From Microbacterium sp. LWO14-1.2 (GTDB lineage Bacteria > Actinomycetota > Actinomycetes > Actinomycetales > Microbacteriaceae): a stretch of DNA of 64,000 nucleotides. Where the stretch lies: the NCBI RefSeq assembly GCF_038397715.1, contig NZ_CP151633.1:1736001-1800000 (forward strand), in the 5' to 3' direction. The translations under genes were made by a program, and so were the position numbers. Below are positions 25,144 through 33,225 of this stretch, piece after piece. Under the pieces are notes generated by a model, which made no database searches, had not been told where the DNA came from, and saw nothing but the letters and a program-made list of their open reading frames with translations. The stretch's first letter is position 1. Every line of letters starts with the position of its first letter.

Positions 25144-25920
25144 TCAGTCGGCGATGACCACGCGGTAGCCGGCTGCCGTGAACTCCTCGCGCAGGGAGGT
25201 CGAGAGCCCGCTGTCCGTGATGAGGGTCTGGAAGAGGTCTGCCCCGCCGATCGAGGCGAAAGACCCGGTGCCGACCTTCGACGAGTCGGCGACGATCACG
25301 GCGCGCTGTGCGCGTTCCGCCATCATGCGGTTCACGGCCGCCTCGCGCTCGTCGTTGGTGCGCGCGCCGTCGACGGGATCCATCGCGTTCACTCCGATGA
25401 AGGCGATGTCGAGGCGCACCCCGCGGAGAAGCTGCTCGACGAACGGGCCGACGAGCTCGAAGCTGCGCGAGTGGATGACGCCGCCCGTCACCACGACCTT
25501 GATGTCGGGGCGCATCGCCAGCTGAGCAGCGATGTTGACGGCATTCGTGACGACAGTGACGCCGACGCCCGAGAGGTCGTCCCGGGCCGCGAGCGCTCCC
25601 GCGATGGCCGTGGTGGTGGTGCCCCCGGAGAGCCCGATGACGGCCCCCGGCTCGACGAGACGCGCGGCCGCCGCGGCGATCCGCTCCTTGTGACCGGTCT
25701 GCTGGTGGCTCTTGTACCGGATGGGCAGCTCGTACGCGACGGACTGCCCCACGGCGCCACCGTGCGTGCGGGTGAGCAGGCGGCGAGCCGCGAGACTGTC
25801 GAGGTCGCGGCGGATCGTCGCCGGAGACGCTTCGAACCGCTCGACCAGCTCGTCGACGCCGACCTCGCCCTGACCCGCGAGCATCTCCAGGATCGCCTCG
25901 AGGCGCGCCGCACGCTTCAT
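25144..25920 (-). CDS. DeoR family transcriptional regulator
   Basis: 258-residue repressor with an N-terminal HTH of DeoR type (about 5-58, VDELVERFEASPATIRRDLD) and a C-terminal sugar-phosphate-sensing domain of the isomerase/transferase fold (about 75-235) with GLSGGTTTTAIAGAL and the phosphate-site-like region VVTGGVIHSRSFELVGP. Members respond to phosphorylated sugars, which fits the kinase, isomerase and aldolase genes upstream. It lies 140 bp after the aldolase gene and before GH31 on the same strand, so it may be transcribed with the former or from its own promoter in 25921-26060. Confidence 0.88.
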   Translation of the reverse strand: MKRAARLEAILEMLAGQGEVGVDELVERFEASPATIRRDLDSLAARRLLTRTHGGAVGQSVAYELPIRYKSHQQTGHKERIAAAAARLVEPGAVIGLSGGTTTTAIAGALAARDDLSGVGVTVVTNAVNIAAQLAMRPDIKVVVTGGVIHSRSFELVGPFVEQLLRGVRLDIAFIGVNAMDPVDGARTNDEREAAVNRMMAERAQRAVIVADSSKVGTGSFASIGGADLFQTLITDSGLSTSLREEFTAAGYRVVIAD

Positions 25921-26060
25921 CGCGACAATACCTCCGGGTCAGTCGGATCGGACCTCGCGGTCGACGGGAGGGCTCCCGCGCCGCGGCTCGAATTCAGCGA
26001 AAGTCTACGGGTCGCGGTCGCCCCGCGACGACGCCGCGCGCCGTCGCCAGGCCCGTCTCG

Positions 26061-26897
26061 TCAGGCGAGCGCGAAGAGCTGCAGCATCCGTGCCGCCTCG
26101 GCGGCGAGCGCGTCGCGCGCGGGCGCGAGGTACTTGCGCGAGTCGACGAGCCGCTCGTCGGCGGCGAGCTTCTCGCGCACGGCCCTGGTGAAGAACCCGT
26201 TGAGGTGCGTCGAGACGTTGATCTTCGTCATGCCGGCGCGCACGGCGGCGGCGATCACGTCGTCGGCGACGCCCGACGAGCCGTGCAGCACGAGGGGCAC
26301 GTCGAGCGCGGCCTTCAGGCGCGAGATCAGGTCGAGGTCGAGGGATGCCGTGCGGTCGGTCATGGCGTGCGACGAGCCGACGGCGACAGCGAGCGCGTCG
26401 ACTCCGGTCGCCGCGACGAAGGCGCGGGCCTCCTCCGGATCGGTGCGGACGCCGGGGGCGTGCGCTCCGTCCTTGCCGCCGACCTCGCCGAGCTCCCCCT
26501 CGACGTACACGCCGGCACGGTGGGCGCGTTCGACGACGGCCGCGGTGAGCGCGACGTTCTCGTCGTAGGGCAGCGCGCCGCCGTCGAACATGACCGAGCC
26601 GAAGCCGAGTTCGACGGCCTCGTCGACGAGCTCGGGGCGCTCCGCGTGATCGAGATGCACGGCAACGGGCACGCTCGCGCGACGAGCGAGTGCCAGTGTC
26701 GCCAGCGAGATCGGTTCCAGACCGCCGTGGTAGTCGGCGCAGTTCTGCGAGATCTGCAGGATCACCGGCAGTCGAGCGGCCTCCGCCGCGCGCACCAGGC
26801 CCTCTCCGGTCTCGAGGTGGATGACGTTGAACGCGCCGATGCCGGTGCCGCGGGTCGCGGCATCCGTCACCAGTTCGCGGGCGGAGACGAGTGTCAC
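26061..26897 (-). CDS. Class II fructose/tagatose-bisphosphate aldolase
   Basis: 278-residue zinc-dependent aldolase that splits fructose-1,6- or tagatose-1,6-bisphosphate into dihydroxyacetone phosphate and glyceraldehyde 3-phosphate. Zinc ligands and active-site stretches are visible: VAVHLDHAERPELV (His), VEGELGEVGGKDG, PLVLHGSSGV (His) and TKINVSTHLNGFF. The length matches the GatY/KbaY-type aldolases. GTG start (VTLVSARELVTD) overlapping the kinase gene stop by 4 nt. With a PfkB kinase, ROK kinase and SIS protein upstream, the tagatose-bisphosphate version (amino-sugar or galactitol pathway) is the better guess, but fructose-bisphosphate cannot be excluded. Confidence 0.85.
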   Translation of the reverse strand: MTLVSARELVTDAATRGTGIGAFNVIHLETGEGLVRAAEAARLPVILQISQNCADYHGGLEPISLATLALARRASVPVAVHLDHAERPELVDEAVELGFGSVMFDGGALPYDENVALTAAVVERAHRAGVYVEGELGEVGGKDGAHAPGVRTDPEEARAFVAATGVDALAVAVGSSHAMTDRTASLDLDLISRLKAALDVPLVLHGSSGVADDVIAAAVRAGMTKINVSTHLNGFFTRAVREKLAADERLVDSRKYLAPARDALAAEAARMLQLFALA

Positions 26898-27835
26898 GGG
26901 GAGTCCTCTCGGAGGGCGGGGCTGTAGGAGGCGACGACGAGGCGGTCTTCGAGAGCACGCCAGTCGTCGGAGATCTCGCCGGCGAGGGGCATCAGCACGG
27001 CGGCGGCCGACCACGCGGTGGCGCGGCGCAGCACGGTCTCGGGGTCCCGCATGCCCTCCGCGAAGAGCACGGCGCAGGCGGCGACGCCGGCGTCGCCCGC
27101 GCCCGTCGGGTTCCCGGCGAGCGGGGCGTCGAGACGCGCGTGCAGGACCTCGGATGCGGTGACGGCCAGCATCCCGTCGGCTCCGAGCGACAGCAGCACC
27201 AGCGCGACCCCGCGCGCGATGAGCGACCGCGCGCCATCGACGGGGTCGGCGATGCCTGTCGCCTCGACGAGCTCGGCGGCGTTCGGCTTGAGGACGGATG
27301 CTCCGGCATCCGCCGCATGCAGCAGCGCCGGGCCTGAGGTGTCGACGATCGTCGGCACACCCGCGTCGCGGGCCGTGCCGATCAGCAGGGGGACGAAGGA
27401 CTCGGGGGCGCCGGGCGGCAGACTCCCCGACACGACCAGGACGCGCGCGCTCGGCAGCGCATCGACCACCTCTCCGAACAGCGCCGCCCACTCCGTGTCG
27501 GCGGGGTTCACGCCCCGCTCGTTGATGATCGTGGTGTCGCCGAGCTCCTCGTCGACGATCGCGACGCTCTGCCTCGTCGCCGCGGAGACCGGCACGACGC
27601 GGTGCGGCACACCGCTCGCAGCGAGTTCGGCCGAGAACGCGATACCGCTGCGCCCGCCGGCCGTCGTGAGGGCGAGAGTCGAGGCGCCCTGCGCATGGGC
27701 GACTCTCGCGACGTTGAGGCCCTTGCCGCCGGCACGCGCCGCACCGGCATCCGCTCTGTGGGTCGCCCCGACCGTGAGGCGGTCGACGCGCCAGGTCAGG
27801 TCGAGAGCGGGGTTCGGGGTGACCGTGAGGATCAT
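26894..27835 (-). CDS. PfkB-family sugar-phosphate kinase (1-phosphofructokinase / tagatose-6-phosphate kinase type)
   Basis: 313-residue ribokinase-fold kinase that phosphorylates a ketohexose monophosphate to the bisphosphate used by the following aldolase. Recognisable are the N-terminal VTPNPALDLTWRVD, the substrate-binding AGGKGLNVARVAHAQG and the ATP/catalytic signature GNPTGAGDAGVAACAV with the catalytic Asp in GAGD. These are features of the FruK/LacC/PfkB-II group. It overlaps both neighbours by 4 nt. FruK and LacC activities cannot be told apart by motif; the SIS gene in the operon favours LacC-like tagatose-6-phosphate kinase. Confidence 0.85.
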   Translation of the reverse strand: MILTVTPNPALDLTWRVDRLTVGATHRADAGAARAGGKGLNVARVAHAQGASTLALTTAGGRSGIAFSAELAASGVPHRVVPVSAATRQSVAIVDEELGDTTIINERGVNPADTEWAALFGEVVDALPSARVLVVSGSLPPGAPESFVPLLIGTARDAGVPTIVDTSGPALLHAADAGASVLKPNAAELVEATGIADPVDGARSLIARGVALVLLSLGADGMLAVTASEVLHARLDAPLAGNPTGAGDAGVAACAVLFAEGMRDPETVLRRATAWSAAAVLMPLAGEISDDWRALEDRLVVASYSPALREDSP

Positions 27836-28821
27836 GCGAGCTCCCGTGCGCGGAGGGCGGCACCGAGGATGCCGGCGTTGCCGGAGAGCTCGGCGGGGAC
27901 GAGGTCGGGGATGCGGTGGAAGCTGAGTCGTGCCGCGAGGCGGTCGCGGAGTTCGTCGAACAGCGCTGCGCCGGCGCGGGAGAGCCCGCCGCCGATCACG
28001 ATGGCCTGCGGGGCGATCACGGCCGTGAGCTGGGCGAGCGAAAGGGCGAGGGCGTCGAGCGCCGACTCCCAGATCTCGACGGCGACGGGATCCCCGGCGG
28101 CGGCGCGGGCGATGACGTCCTTCGCGCCATCGGGGGTGACGCCGGTGGCCTCGACGTAGCGGCGAGTGATCGCGCCGGCCGATGCGACGGCCTCCAGGCA
28201 TCCGCGCGCGCCGCACGGGCAGATGGGGCCGTCGGCGATCGGGGAGTGCCCGATCTCCCCCGCGTATCCGCCCGCGGTGTACGGGGCGCCGCCGATGATC
28301 AGGGCGCCGGCGATGCCGGTGCCGATCACGAGCACGACGGAGTCGTCGTAGGCCCGCGCGCCGCCGAGCACGTTCTCGGCCCAGCTCGCCGCCCGCACGT
28401 CGTGATCGAACGCGACGGGCAGCCCGAGACGGGTCGAGGCGAGGTCGCGGATCGGGCTGTCGCGCCAGCCCAGGTTGCTGGCGAAGACGCCGATCCCGGC
28501 ATCCGGATCGACGATGCCGGGCACCACGAGTCCGACGGCCTGCGGGAGCACGCCGGGGTGCGCGGATGCGTACTCGGCGGCGAGCGCGCCGAGCCGCTCG
28601 ATCACCACGGCCGTGCGGTCGCCGGTCGCACCGGGCGTCGGGGTGCGCCGCAGATCGAGCGCCGTCCCGTCTGCGTCGAACAGCGCCGACTTGATGTCGG
28701 TGCCCCCGACGTCGAAGGCGAGCACCGGAGCACCCGCGCCCAGTGAGCGCGCGGTGCCGGGGCGTTCGACGGCCCCGGCGTCAGGCGTGGTCATCGGGTG
28801 CTCCGGCGTCGCTGAGGTCAT
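27832..28821 (-). CDS. ROK family sugar kinase
   Basis: 329-residue kinase of the ROK family. The N-terminal phosphate-binding loop is LAFDVGGTDIKSALFD, followed by the catalytic DHDVRAASWAE region and the ROK zinc motif: GEIGH then CPCGARGCLEAVAS. No DNA-binding domain precedes it, so it is an enzyme and not a regulator. In an amino-sugar setting it would phosphorylate imported GalNAc or GlcNAc at C6; glucose or mannose are alternatives. The start MTSATPEHP overlaps the SIS gene stop (ATGA); a second ATG lies 27 nt downstream. Confidence 0.86.
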   Translation of the reverse strand: MTSATPEHPMTTPDAGAVERPGTARSLGAGAPVLAFDVGGTDIKSALFDADGTALDLRRTPTPGATGDRTAVVIERLGALAAEYASAHPGVLPQAVGLVVPGIVDPDAGIGVFASNLGWRDSPIRDLASTRLGLPVAFDHDVRAASWAENVLGGARAYDDSVVLVIGTGIAGALIIGGAPYTAGGYAGEIGHSPIADGPICPCGARGCLEAVASAGAITRRYVEATGVTPDGAKDVIARAAAGDPVAVEIWESALDALALSLAQLTAVIAPQAIVIGGGLSRAGAALFDELRDRLAARLSFHRIPDLVPAELSGNAGILGAALRARELA

Positions 28822-29714
28822 GCATCCAGGATGACGGATCGCGTGAGGTTGCGCGGCTGGTCGGGCTCGAGGCCGCGGGCGACAGCGCGGTCGAGTGCGA
28901 CCCGGTGCAGACGCACGAGATCGGCCAGCGGGTCGATCGGATGCTGCACGAAACGGGCCCCGGTGGCCTCGACCTGCGCGGCCAGCCCCTCGGGGGCGTC
29001 GCCGAACTGCCAGGTCACGCGACCGGGAGCGGCGATGGCGATCGGACCGTGCCGGTACTCCATCGACGCGTACGACTCGGTCCACGATTGCGACGATTCG
29101 CGCATCTTCAGAGCCGCTTCGTGCGCGAGGCCGACGGTCCAGCCGCGACCGAGGAAGGTGTACTGCTCGGCATCCCAGAGCCCGTCGTCGTCGGGTGCGG
29201 CGAGCACGGCGGCGGCGTCGTCGATGGCGGACGTGAGGTCTTCGCCGAGGGAGGCGCGGAGGAGGGCGAGCGAGGTCGTCGCGAAGCGCGTCTGCACGAC
29301 CGACTTCTCGTCGGCGAACGGCAGCAGCACGGCCTCGTCGACGAGCGACACGAGCGGCGACGTCTCGTCGCCGATGACGCCGATCACGCGAGCCCGTCCG
29401 CGCACGCGCTCGACGAGTTCGAGCACCTCGGTGGTCGTGCCGGACCGGGTCAGTGCCACGACGGCGTCGTACCCGCGGTCGACGAAGGCCTCGGATGCCG
29501 CGAACGCATCGGTCTCGCCCTGGCCCGACCCCTCACGGAGCGCCGCATAGGCCTGCGCCATGAACCAGGAGGTGCCGCATCCGACGACGGCGATGCGCTC
29601 GCCCGCGGCAGGGAGGCGCTTCTGCTCGTCGCGCAGCTCGACAGCGCGAGCCCAGGTCTCGGGCTGCGAGGTGAGCTCTGCGCGCATGTGTGCGCCGGGA
29701 AGGTTCTCGGTCAT
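28818..29714 (-). CDS. SIS domain protein, AgaS-like sugar isomerase/deaminase
   Basis: 298-residue protein with two SIS (sugar isomerase) domains. The first contains IAVVGCGTSWFMAQ and the phosphosugar-binding VVALTRSGTTTEVLELVERV; the second contains LGRGWTVGLAHEAALKMRES and ASMEYRHGPIAI with the Glu/His pair used for aldose-ketose conversion. It resembles AgaS and the isomerase half of GlmS but lacks the glutaminase half, so it should isomerise or deaminate an amino-sugar phosphate, for example galactosamine-6-phosphate to tagatose-6-phosphate. First gene of the leftward operon, divergent from the ABC importer. No N-acetylglucosamine/galactosamine-6-phosphate deacetylase gene is in the window. 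Confidence 0.82.
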   Translation of the reverse strand: MTENLPGAHMRAELTSQPETWARAVELRDEQKRLPAAGERIAVVGCGTSWFMAQAYAALREGSGQGETDAFAASEAFVDRGYDAVVALTRSGTTTEVLELVERVRGRARVIGVIGDETSPLVSLVDEAVLLPFADEKSVVQTRFATTSLALLRASLGEDLTSAIDDAAAVLAAPDDDGLWDAEQYTFLGRGWTVGLAHEAALKMRESSQSWTESYASMEYRHGPIAIAAPGRVTWQFGDAPEGLAAQVEATGARFVQHPIDPLADLVRLHRVALDRAVARGLEPDQPRNLTRSVILDA

Positions 29715-29757
29715 GGCGTCCTCCGGGACGAGTGAAGCGAATGATGCAACATTGTGA

Positions 29758-29796
29758 TTGTTTTGGAGATGTTCCGATCATAGTATTTCTTAACCA
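29758..29796. promoter_or_regulatory. Candidate operator words before the SIS operon
   Basis: ATTGTTTTGG (29758-29767), GATGTTCCGATCAT (29769-29782) and TTCTTAACC (29788-29796) lie just upstream of the leftward SIS gene start. The first and last match words upstream of the GH31 gene (one in inverted orientation), consistent with shared DeoR control. Confidence 0.45.
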
Positions 29797-29818
29797 AGCG
29801 GGTCTGCAAGATTCCCCT

Positions 29819-29847
29819 TGATTTGTTTATTCGCCTGACAAATAATC
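29819..29847 (+). promoter_or_regulatory. Promoter of the ABC sugar importer with embedded inverted repeat
   Basis: TTGATT (29819-29824), 17-bp spacer, AATAAT (29842-29847), a near-consensus -10, about 120 bp before the binding-protein start. ATTTGT (29822-29827) and ACAAAT (29839-29844) form an inverted repeat overlapping both hexamers, so a bound repressor would block polymerase. Confidence 0.6.
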
Positions 29848-29968
29848 GAACAACTCCACGCCGATCCTTCCGGGGAGGCGACCACGCACTGTCGCGTGCT
29901 GTACTCGCGGCTGTGCGACCCTCCGCTCCATCCGAGCGGTTCCTGACACAGTGAGGAATGCCACACAG

Positions 29969-31216
29969 ATGAAGAAGTCACTGCGATTCGGCGCCGTCGC
30001 ACTCGCGGCAACCGCCACACTCACGCTCACCTCCTGCGGTTTCGGTGGTTCTTCGGGAGGGGGCGGCGGCGGAGACGACGCGAACACCCTGAGCCTGCTC
30101 GTCCCGAGCTACTCCGACGCGACCAAGGGTCTGTGGGAAGACGTGATCGAAGGGTTCGAGAAGGAGAACCCCGACATCACCGTCGACCTCGAGGTGCAGT
30201 CGTGGGACAACCTCGAGAAGGTCATCTCGACGAAGATCCAGGCCGGCGAGGCACCCGACATCTACAACGGCGGTCCGTTCGCCGGCTTCGTGGGCGACGA
30301 GCTGCTCTACCCGGTCTCCGACGTCGTGTCGGAAGACACCCTCGCCGACTTCCAGGACGCGTTCATCGCGAACGCCGAGGTCGACGGCACCGCCTACGCG
30401 CTGCCGCTGATCGCGTCGGCACGCGCCCTGTTCGTCAACAACACGCTGCTGCAGCAGGCGGGCGTGACCGAGGCCCCGAAGACGTGGGACGAGCTGCTGG
30501 ATGCCGCGACCAAGGTCTCGGCGCTCGGCGGCGGAGTCGCCGGCTACGGCATGCCGCTCGGTTCCGAGGAGGCCCAGGCCGAGGCCGCCGTGTGGCTGTG
30601 GGGCGGCGGCGGCTCCTTCGGCGACGCGTCCGAGATCACGATCGATACCCCGGAGAACCTCGCCGGTGCCGAGCAGATCAAGAAGATGATCGACGCCGGC
30701 GCCACCCAGGCCGACCCCGGCTCCACGCAGCGGTCGCCGCTGATGGACATCTTCATCCAGGGCAAGATCGGGATGCAGGTGGGCCTGCCGCCCACGGTCG
30801 GTCAGATCGAGGAGGGCAACCCCGAGCTGGACTACTCCATCGTCCCGATCCCGACGAAGGACGGCTCGCCGTTCACGCTCGGCGTCATGGACCAGCTGAT
30901 GGCGTTCCAGAACGACGGCGACAAGCAGGAGGCGATCACCAAGTTCTTCGACTACTACTACTCGGCCGACGTGTACGTGCCGTGGGTGCAGGCCGAGGGC
31001 TTCCTGCCCGTCACGAAGTCCGGCGCGGAGCAGCTGTCCGGCGAGGAGGCCCTCGCGCCCTTCCTCGACGTGCTCCCCGACGCGCAGTTCTACCCGTCGA
31101 CCAACCCGAAGTGGTCGGCCACCGACGGTGCGTTCAAGTCACTGTTCGGCCAGCTGCAGACCAAGCCGGCGCAGGACGTTCTGACCGAGATCCAGGCGCA
31201 GGTCGACGCGGGCTGA
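29969..31216 (+). CDS. ABC sugar transporter substrate-binding lipoprotein
   Basis: 415-residue extracellular solute-binding protein, family 1 (MalE-like). Lipoprotein signal MKKSLRFGAVALAATATL ending in the lipobox LTSC (Cys about residue 22), then a glycine-rich linker. The mature part shows the usual pattern: an N-terminal LSLLVPSYSDATKGLWEDV strand-helix, IQAGEAPDIYNGG, and the YALPLIASARALFVNNTLL hinge. It captures a mono- or oligosaccharide for the two following permeases. The start MKKSL has GAGGA 11 nt upstream; a GTG at 29951 would add six residues ahead of a normal signal peptide. Confidence 0.9.
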   Translation: MKKSLRFGAVALAATATLTLTSCGFGGSSGGGGGGDDANTLSLLVPSYSDATKGLWEDVIEGFEKENPDITVDLEVQSWDNLEKVISTKIQAGEAPDIYNGGPFAGFVGDELLYPVSDVVSEDTLADFQDAFIANAEVDGTAYALPLIASARALFVNNTLLQQAGVTEAPKTWDELLDAATKVSALGGGVAGYGMPLGSEEAQAEAAVWLWGGGGSFGDASEITIDTPENLAGAEQIKKMIDAGATQADPGSTQRSPLMDIFIQGKIGMQVGLPPTVGQIEEGNPELDYSIVPIPTKDGSPFTLGVMDQLMAFQNDGDKQEAITKFFDYYYSADVYVPWVQAEGFLPVTKSGAEQLSGEEALAPFLDVLPDAQFYPSTNPKWSATDGAFKSLFGQLQTKPAQDVLTEIQAQVDAG

Positions 31217-31247
31217 GCCCCGCGGAAGGAGAGGTTCGGGGATTCCC

Positions 31248-32222
31248 ATGAGCCAGACGACAGAGTCCCAGACCCTCGCGGGGGCGGCCACCGGCCGCCC
31301 CCGCACCCCCGCCCGCCGGTCGGGCGCCGCACGCGGGCGCCCCGGCGGGAAGGATCTCCTGCAGGCGCTGCCGTGGATCGCGCCGGCGCTGCTGCTCATC
31401 ATCGGCGTCGTGCTGTTCCCGGCCGGCGTCATGTTCTACAACTCCACGCGCGACATCTCTCTGTCGGGTCTCGACAAGGGCTCCGTCGGGCTCGACAACT
31501 TCGCCACCGTGTTCGGCTTCGCCGAGTTCTGGCCGATCCTCTTCCGCACGATCGTGTGGGTCGTGGTCGTGGTCGGCTTCACCGTCGTGATCTCCCTCGG
31601 ACTCGCGCAGATCCTCAACAAGGCTTTCCCCGGACGACAGATCGTGCGCATGGCCGTGATCGTGCCGTGGGCGGCGTCCGTCGTCATGACCACGATGGTC
31701 TTCTACTACAGCCTCGAACCGTACTTCGGGGTGTTCAACAAGTTCCTCTACGACATCGGCCTGTCCGACGACGCCGTGGGCTACGGGTGGACGAAGAACC
31801 CCGCCACCGCGTTCGCCTGGTCGATCGTCATCGCGATCTTCGTGTCGCTGCCGTTCACGACCTACACGATCCTCGCCGGCCTGCAGACGGTGCCCGCCGA
31901 CACCCTCGAAGCGGCGAAGATGGATGGCGCCGGAGCCATGCGCACCTACTGGACGATCATCGTTCCGCAGCTGCGCAGCGCCCTCGCGGTCGCCGTGCTC
32001 ATCAACATCATCAACGTGTTCAACTCGCTCCCGATCCTCAAGGTCATGACGGGATCCATCCCCGGCTACGGCGCGGACACGATCATGACGATGATCTTCA
32101 AGTACATCGAGCTGCAGAAGAAGGTTGATGTCGCCAGCGCGCTGTCGGTCATCGCCTTCCTCATCGTGATCGTGATCGTGGCGATCTACGTCAAGGCCGT
32201 CAAGCCCATGAAGGAGGTCTGA
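31248..32222 (+). CDS. ABC sugar transporter permease, MalF-like
   Basis: 324-residue inner-membrane permease. A ~35-residue Arg/Pro-rich cytoplasmic N-terminus precedes six hydrophobic segments, the first being LPWIAPALLLIIGVVLFPAG. The EAA loop that contacts the ATPase is LEAAKMDGAGAMRTYWTIIVP at about residues 220-240. It lies 31 nt after the binding-protein gene with GGAGAGG upstream, and 2 nt before the next permease. Confidence 0.9.
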   Translation: MSQTTESQTLAGAATGRPRTPARRSGAARGRPGGKDLLQALPWIAPALLLIIGVVLFPAGVMFYNSTRDISLSGLDKGSVGLDNFATVFGFAEFWPILFRTIVWVVVVVGFTVVISLGLAQILNKAFPGRQIVRMAVIVPWAASVVMTTMVFYYSLEPYFGVFNKFLYDIGLSDDAVGYGWTKNPATAFAWSIVIAIFVSLPFTTYTILAGLQTVPADTLEAAKMDGAGAMRTYWTIIVPQLRSALAVAVLINIINVFNSLPILKVMTGSIPGYGADTIMTMIFKYIELQKKVDVASALSVIAFLIVIVIVAIYVKAVKPMKEV

Positions 32223-32224
32223 TC

Positions 32225-33145
32225 GTGACCCTGACCGAGACCGCCCTCGTCACGACCTCGGGCTCCACGCCCGCCCCGCGCATCCCCGGCCGCAAGCGCC
32301 GGTACACCGCAGACCAGGTCACGCTGCCCCGCGTCATCCTGCGCACGGCCGCCGGCTTCCTCGTGCTCGCGATCTTCGTGCTGCCCTACCTGATCATGTT
32401 CTTCGGCTCCGTGAAGACGAAGCCGCAGATCCGCTCCGTCGACCCGACCTACCTCCCCGTCGAGTGGCACTGGGAGAACTACATCACGATGTGGTCGACT
32501 CCCGAGACACCGCTGCCGTACAACCTGATCTCGACGATCATCATCGCCGTCTTCGCGACCCTGCTGGTGCTGCTCGTCTCGCTCCCCGCCGCCTACTACA
32601 CGGCACGCTTCAGGTTCCCCGGCCGTATGGTGTTCCTGTTCCTCGTGATCGTGACGCAGATGCTGCAGCCGGCCGTGCTCACCTCCGGGCTCTTCCGCCA
32701 GTTCACGACCCTCGGCCTCGGCGACACCTGGGCAGCCATGATCTTCATCAACGCCGCCTTCAACCTCTCGTTCGCGGTGTGGATCATGCACTCGTTCTTC
32801 GCCGGCATCCCCAAAGAGGTCGACGAGGCCGCGCAGATCGACGGCGCCGGACGCTTCACCGTGCTGTTCAAGATCAACCTGCCGCTCGTCTGGCCCGGCA
32901 TCGTCACGGCGATCGTGTTCACGTTCGTCGCCTGCTGGAACGAGTTCGCCGCGTCTCTCGTCATCCTCTCCACCGACAAGAACCAGCCGCTGTCCGTCGC
33001 CCTCACGAAGTTCGTCGGTCAGTACGAGACGAGCTGGCAGTACGTGTTCGGCGTCTCCATCGTCGCCATCCTGCCCGTCGTCATCCTGTTCATGCTCATC
33101 GAGAAGCGCCTCGTCGGCGGCCTCACCGCCGGCAGCGTCAAGTAG
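32225..33145 (+). CDS. ABC sugar transporter permease, MalG-like
   Basis: 306-residue partner permease with six hydrophobic segments; the EAA loop reads VDEAAQIDGAGRFTVLFKIN at about residues 199-218. GTG start with AGGAGG at a good distance, inside the end of the upstream gene. No ATPase gene follows, so the importer must use an ATPase encoded elsewhere (MsiK-type sharing is common in actinobacteria). It ends in front of the hairpin at 33161-33220. Confidence 0.9.
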   Translation: MTLTETALVTTSGSTPAPRIPGRKRRYTADQVTLPRVILRTAAGFLVLAIFVLPYLIMFFGSVKTKPQIRSVDPTYLPVEWHWENYITMWSTPETPLPYNLISTIIIAVFATLLVLLVSLPAAYYTARFRFPGRMVFLFLVIVTQMLQPAVLTSGLFRQFTTLGLGDTWAAMIFINAAFNLSFAVWIMHSFFAGIPKEVDEAAQIDGAGRFTVLFKINLPLVWPGIVTAIVFTFVACWNEFAASLVILSTDKNQPLSVALTKFVGQYETSWQYVFGVSIVAILPVVILFMLIEKRLVGGLTAGSVK

Positions 33146-33160
33146 CGGCGCGAGGCTCGT

Positions 33161-33220
33161 CACTTCTGCGGCCATCGGTCACTTCTGCGGCCGCGCAAGG
33201 TCGGGATGGCCGCAGAAGTG
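33161..33220. terminator. Terminator hairpin with duplicated left arm
   Basis: CACTTCTGCGGCC occurs directly at 33161-33173 and 33180-33192 and inverted (GGCCGCAGAAGTG) at 33208-33220. Either left copy can pair with the right arm (13 bp). It separates the convergent permease and AraC genes, so it probably terminates in both directions. Confidence 0.65.
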
Positions 33221-33225
33221 TCGCT

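Noticed and set aside
33161..33220. CRISPR array or attachment site
   Set aside because: Only three 13-bp copies, one inverted, between convergent genes; it folds as a terminator.
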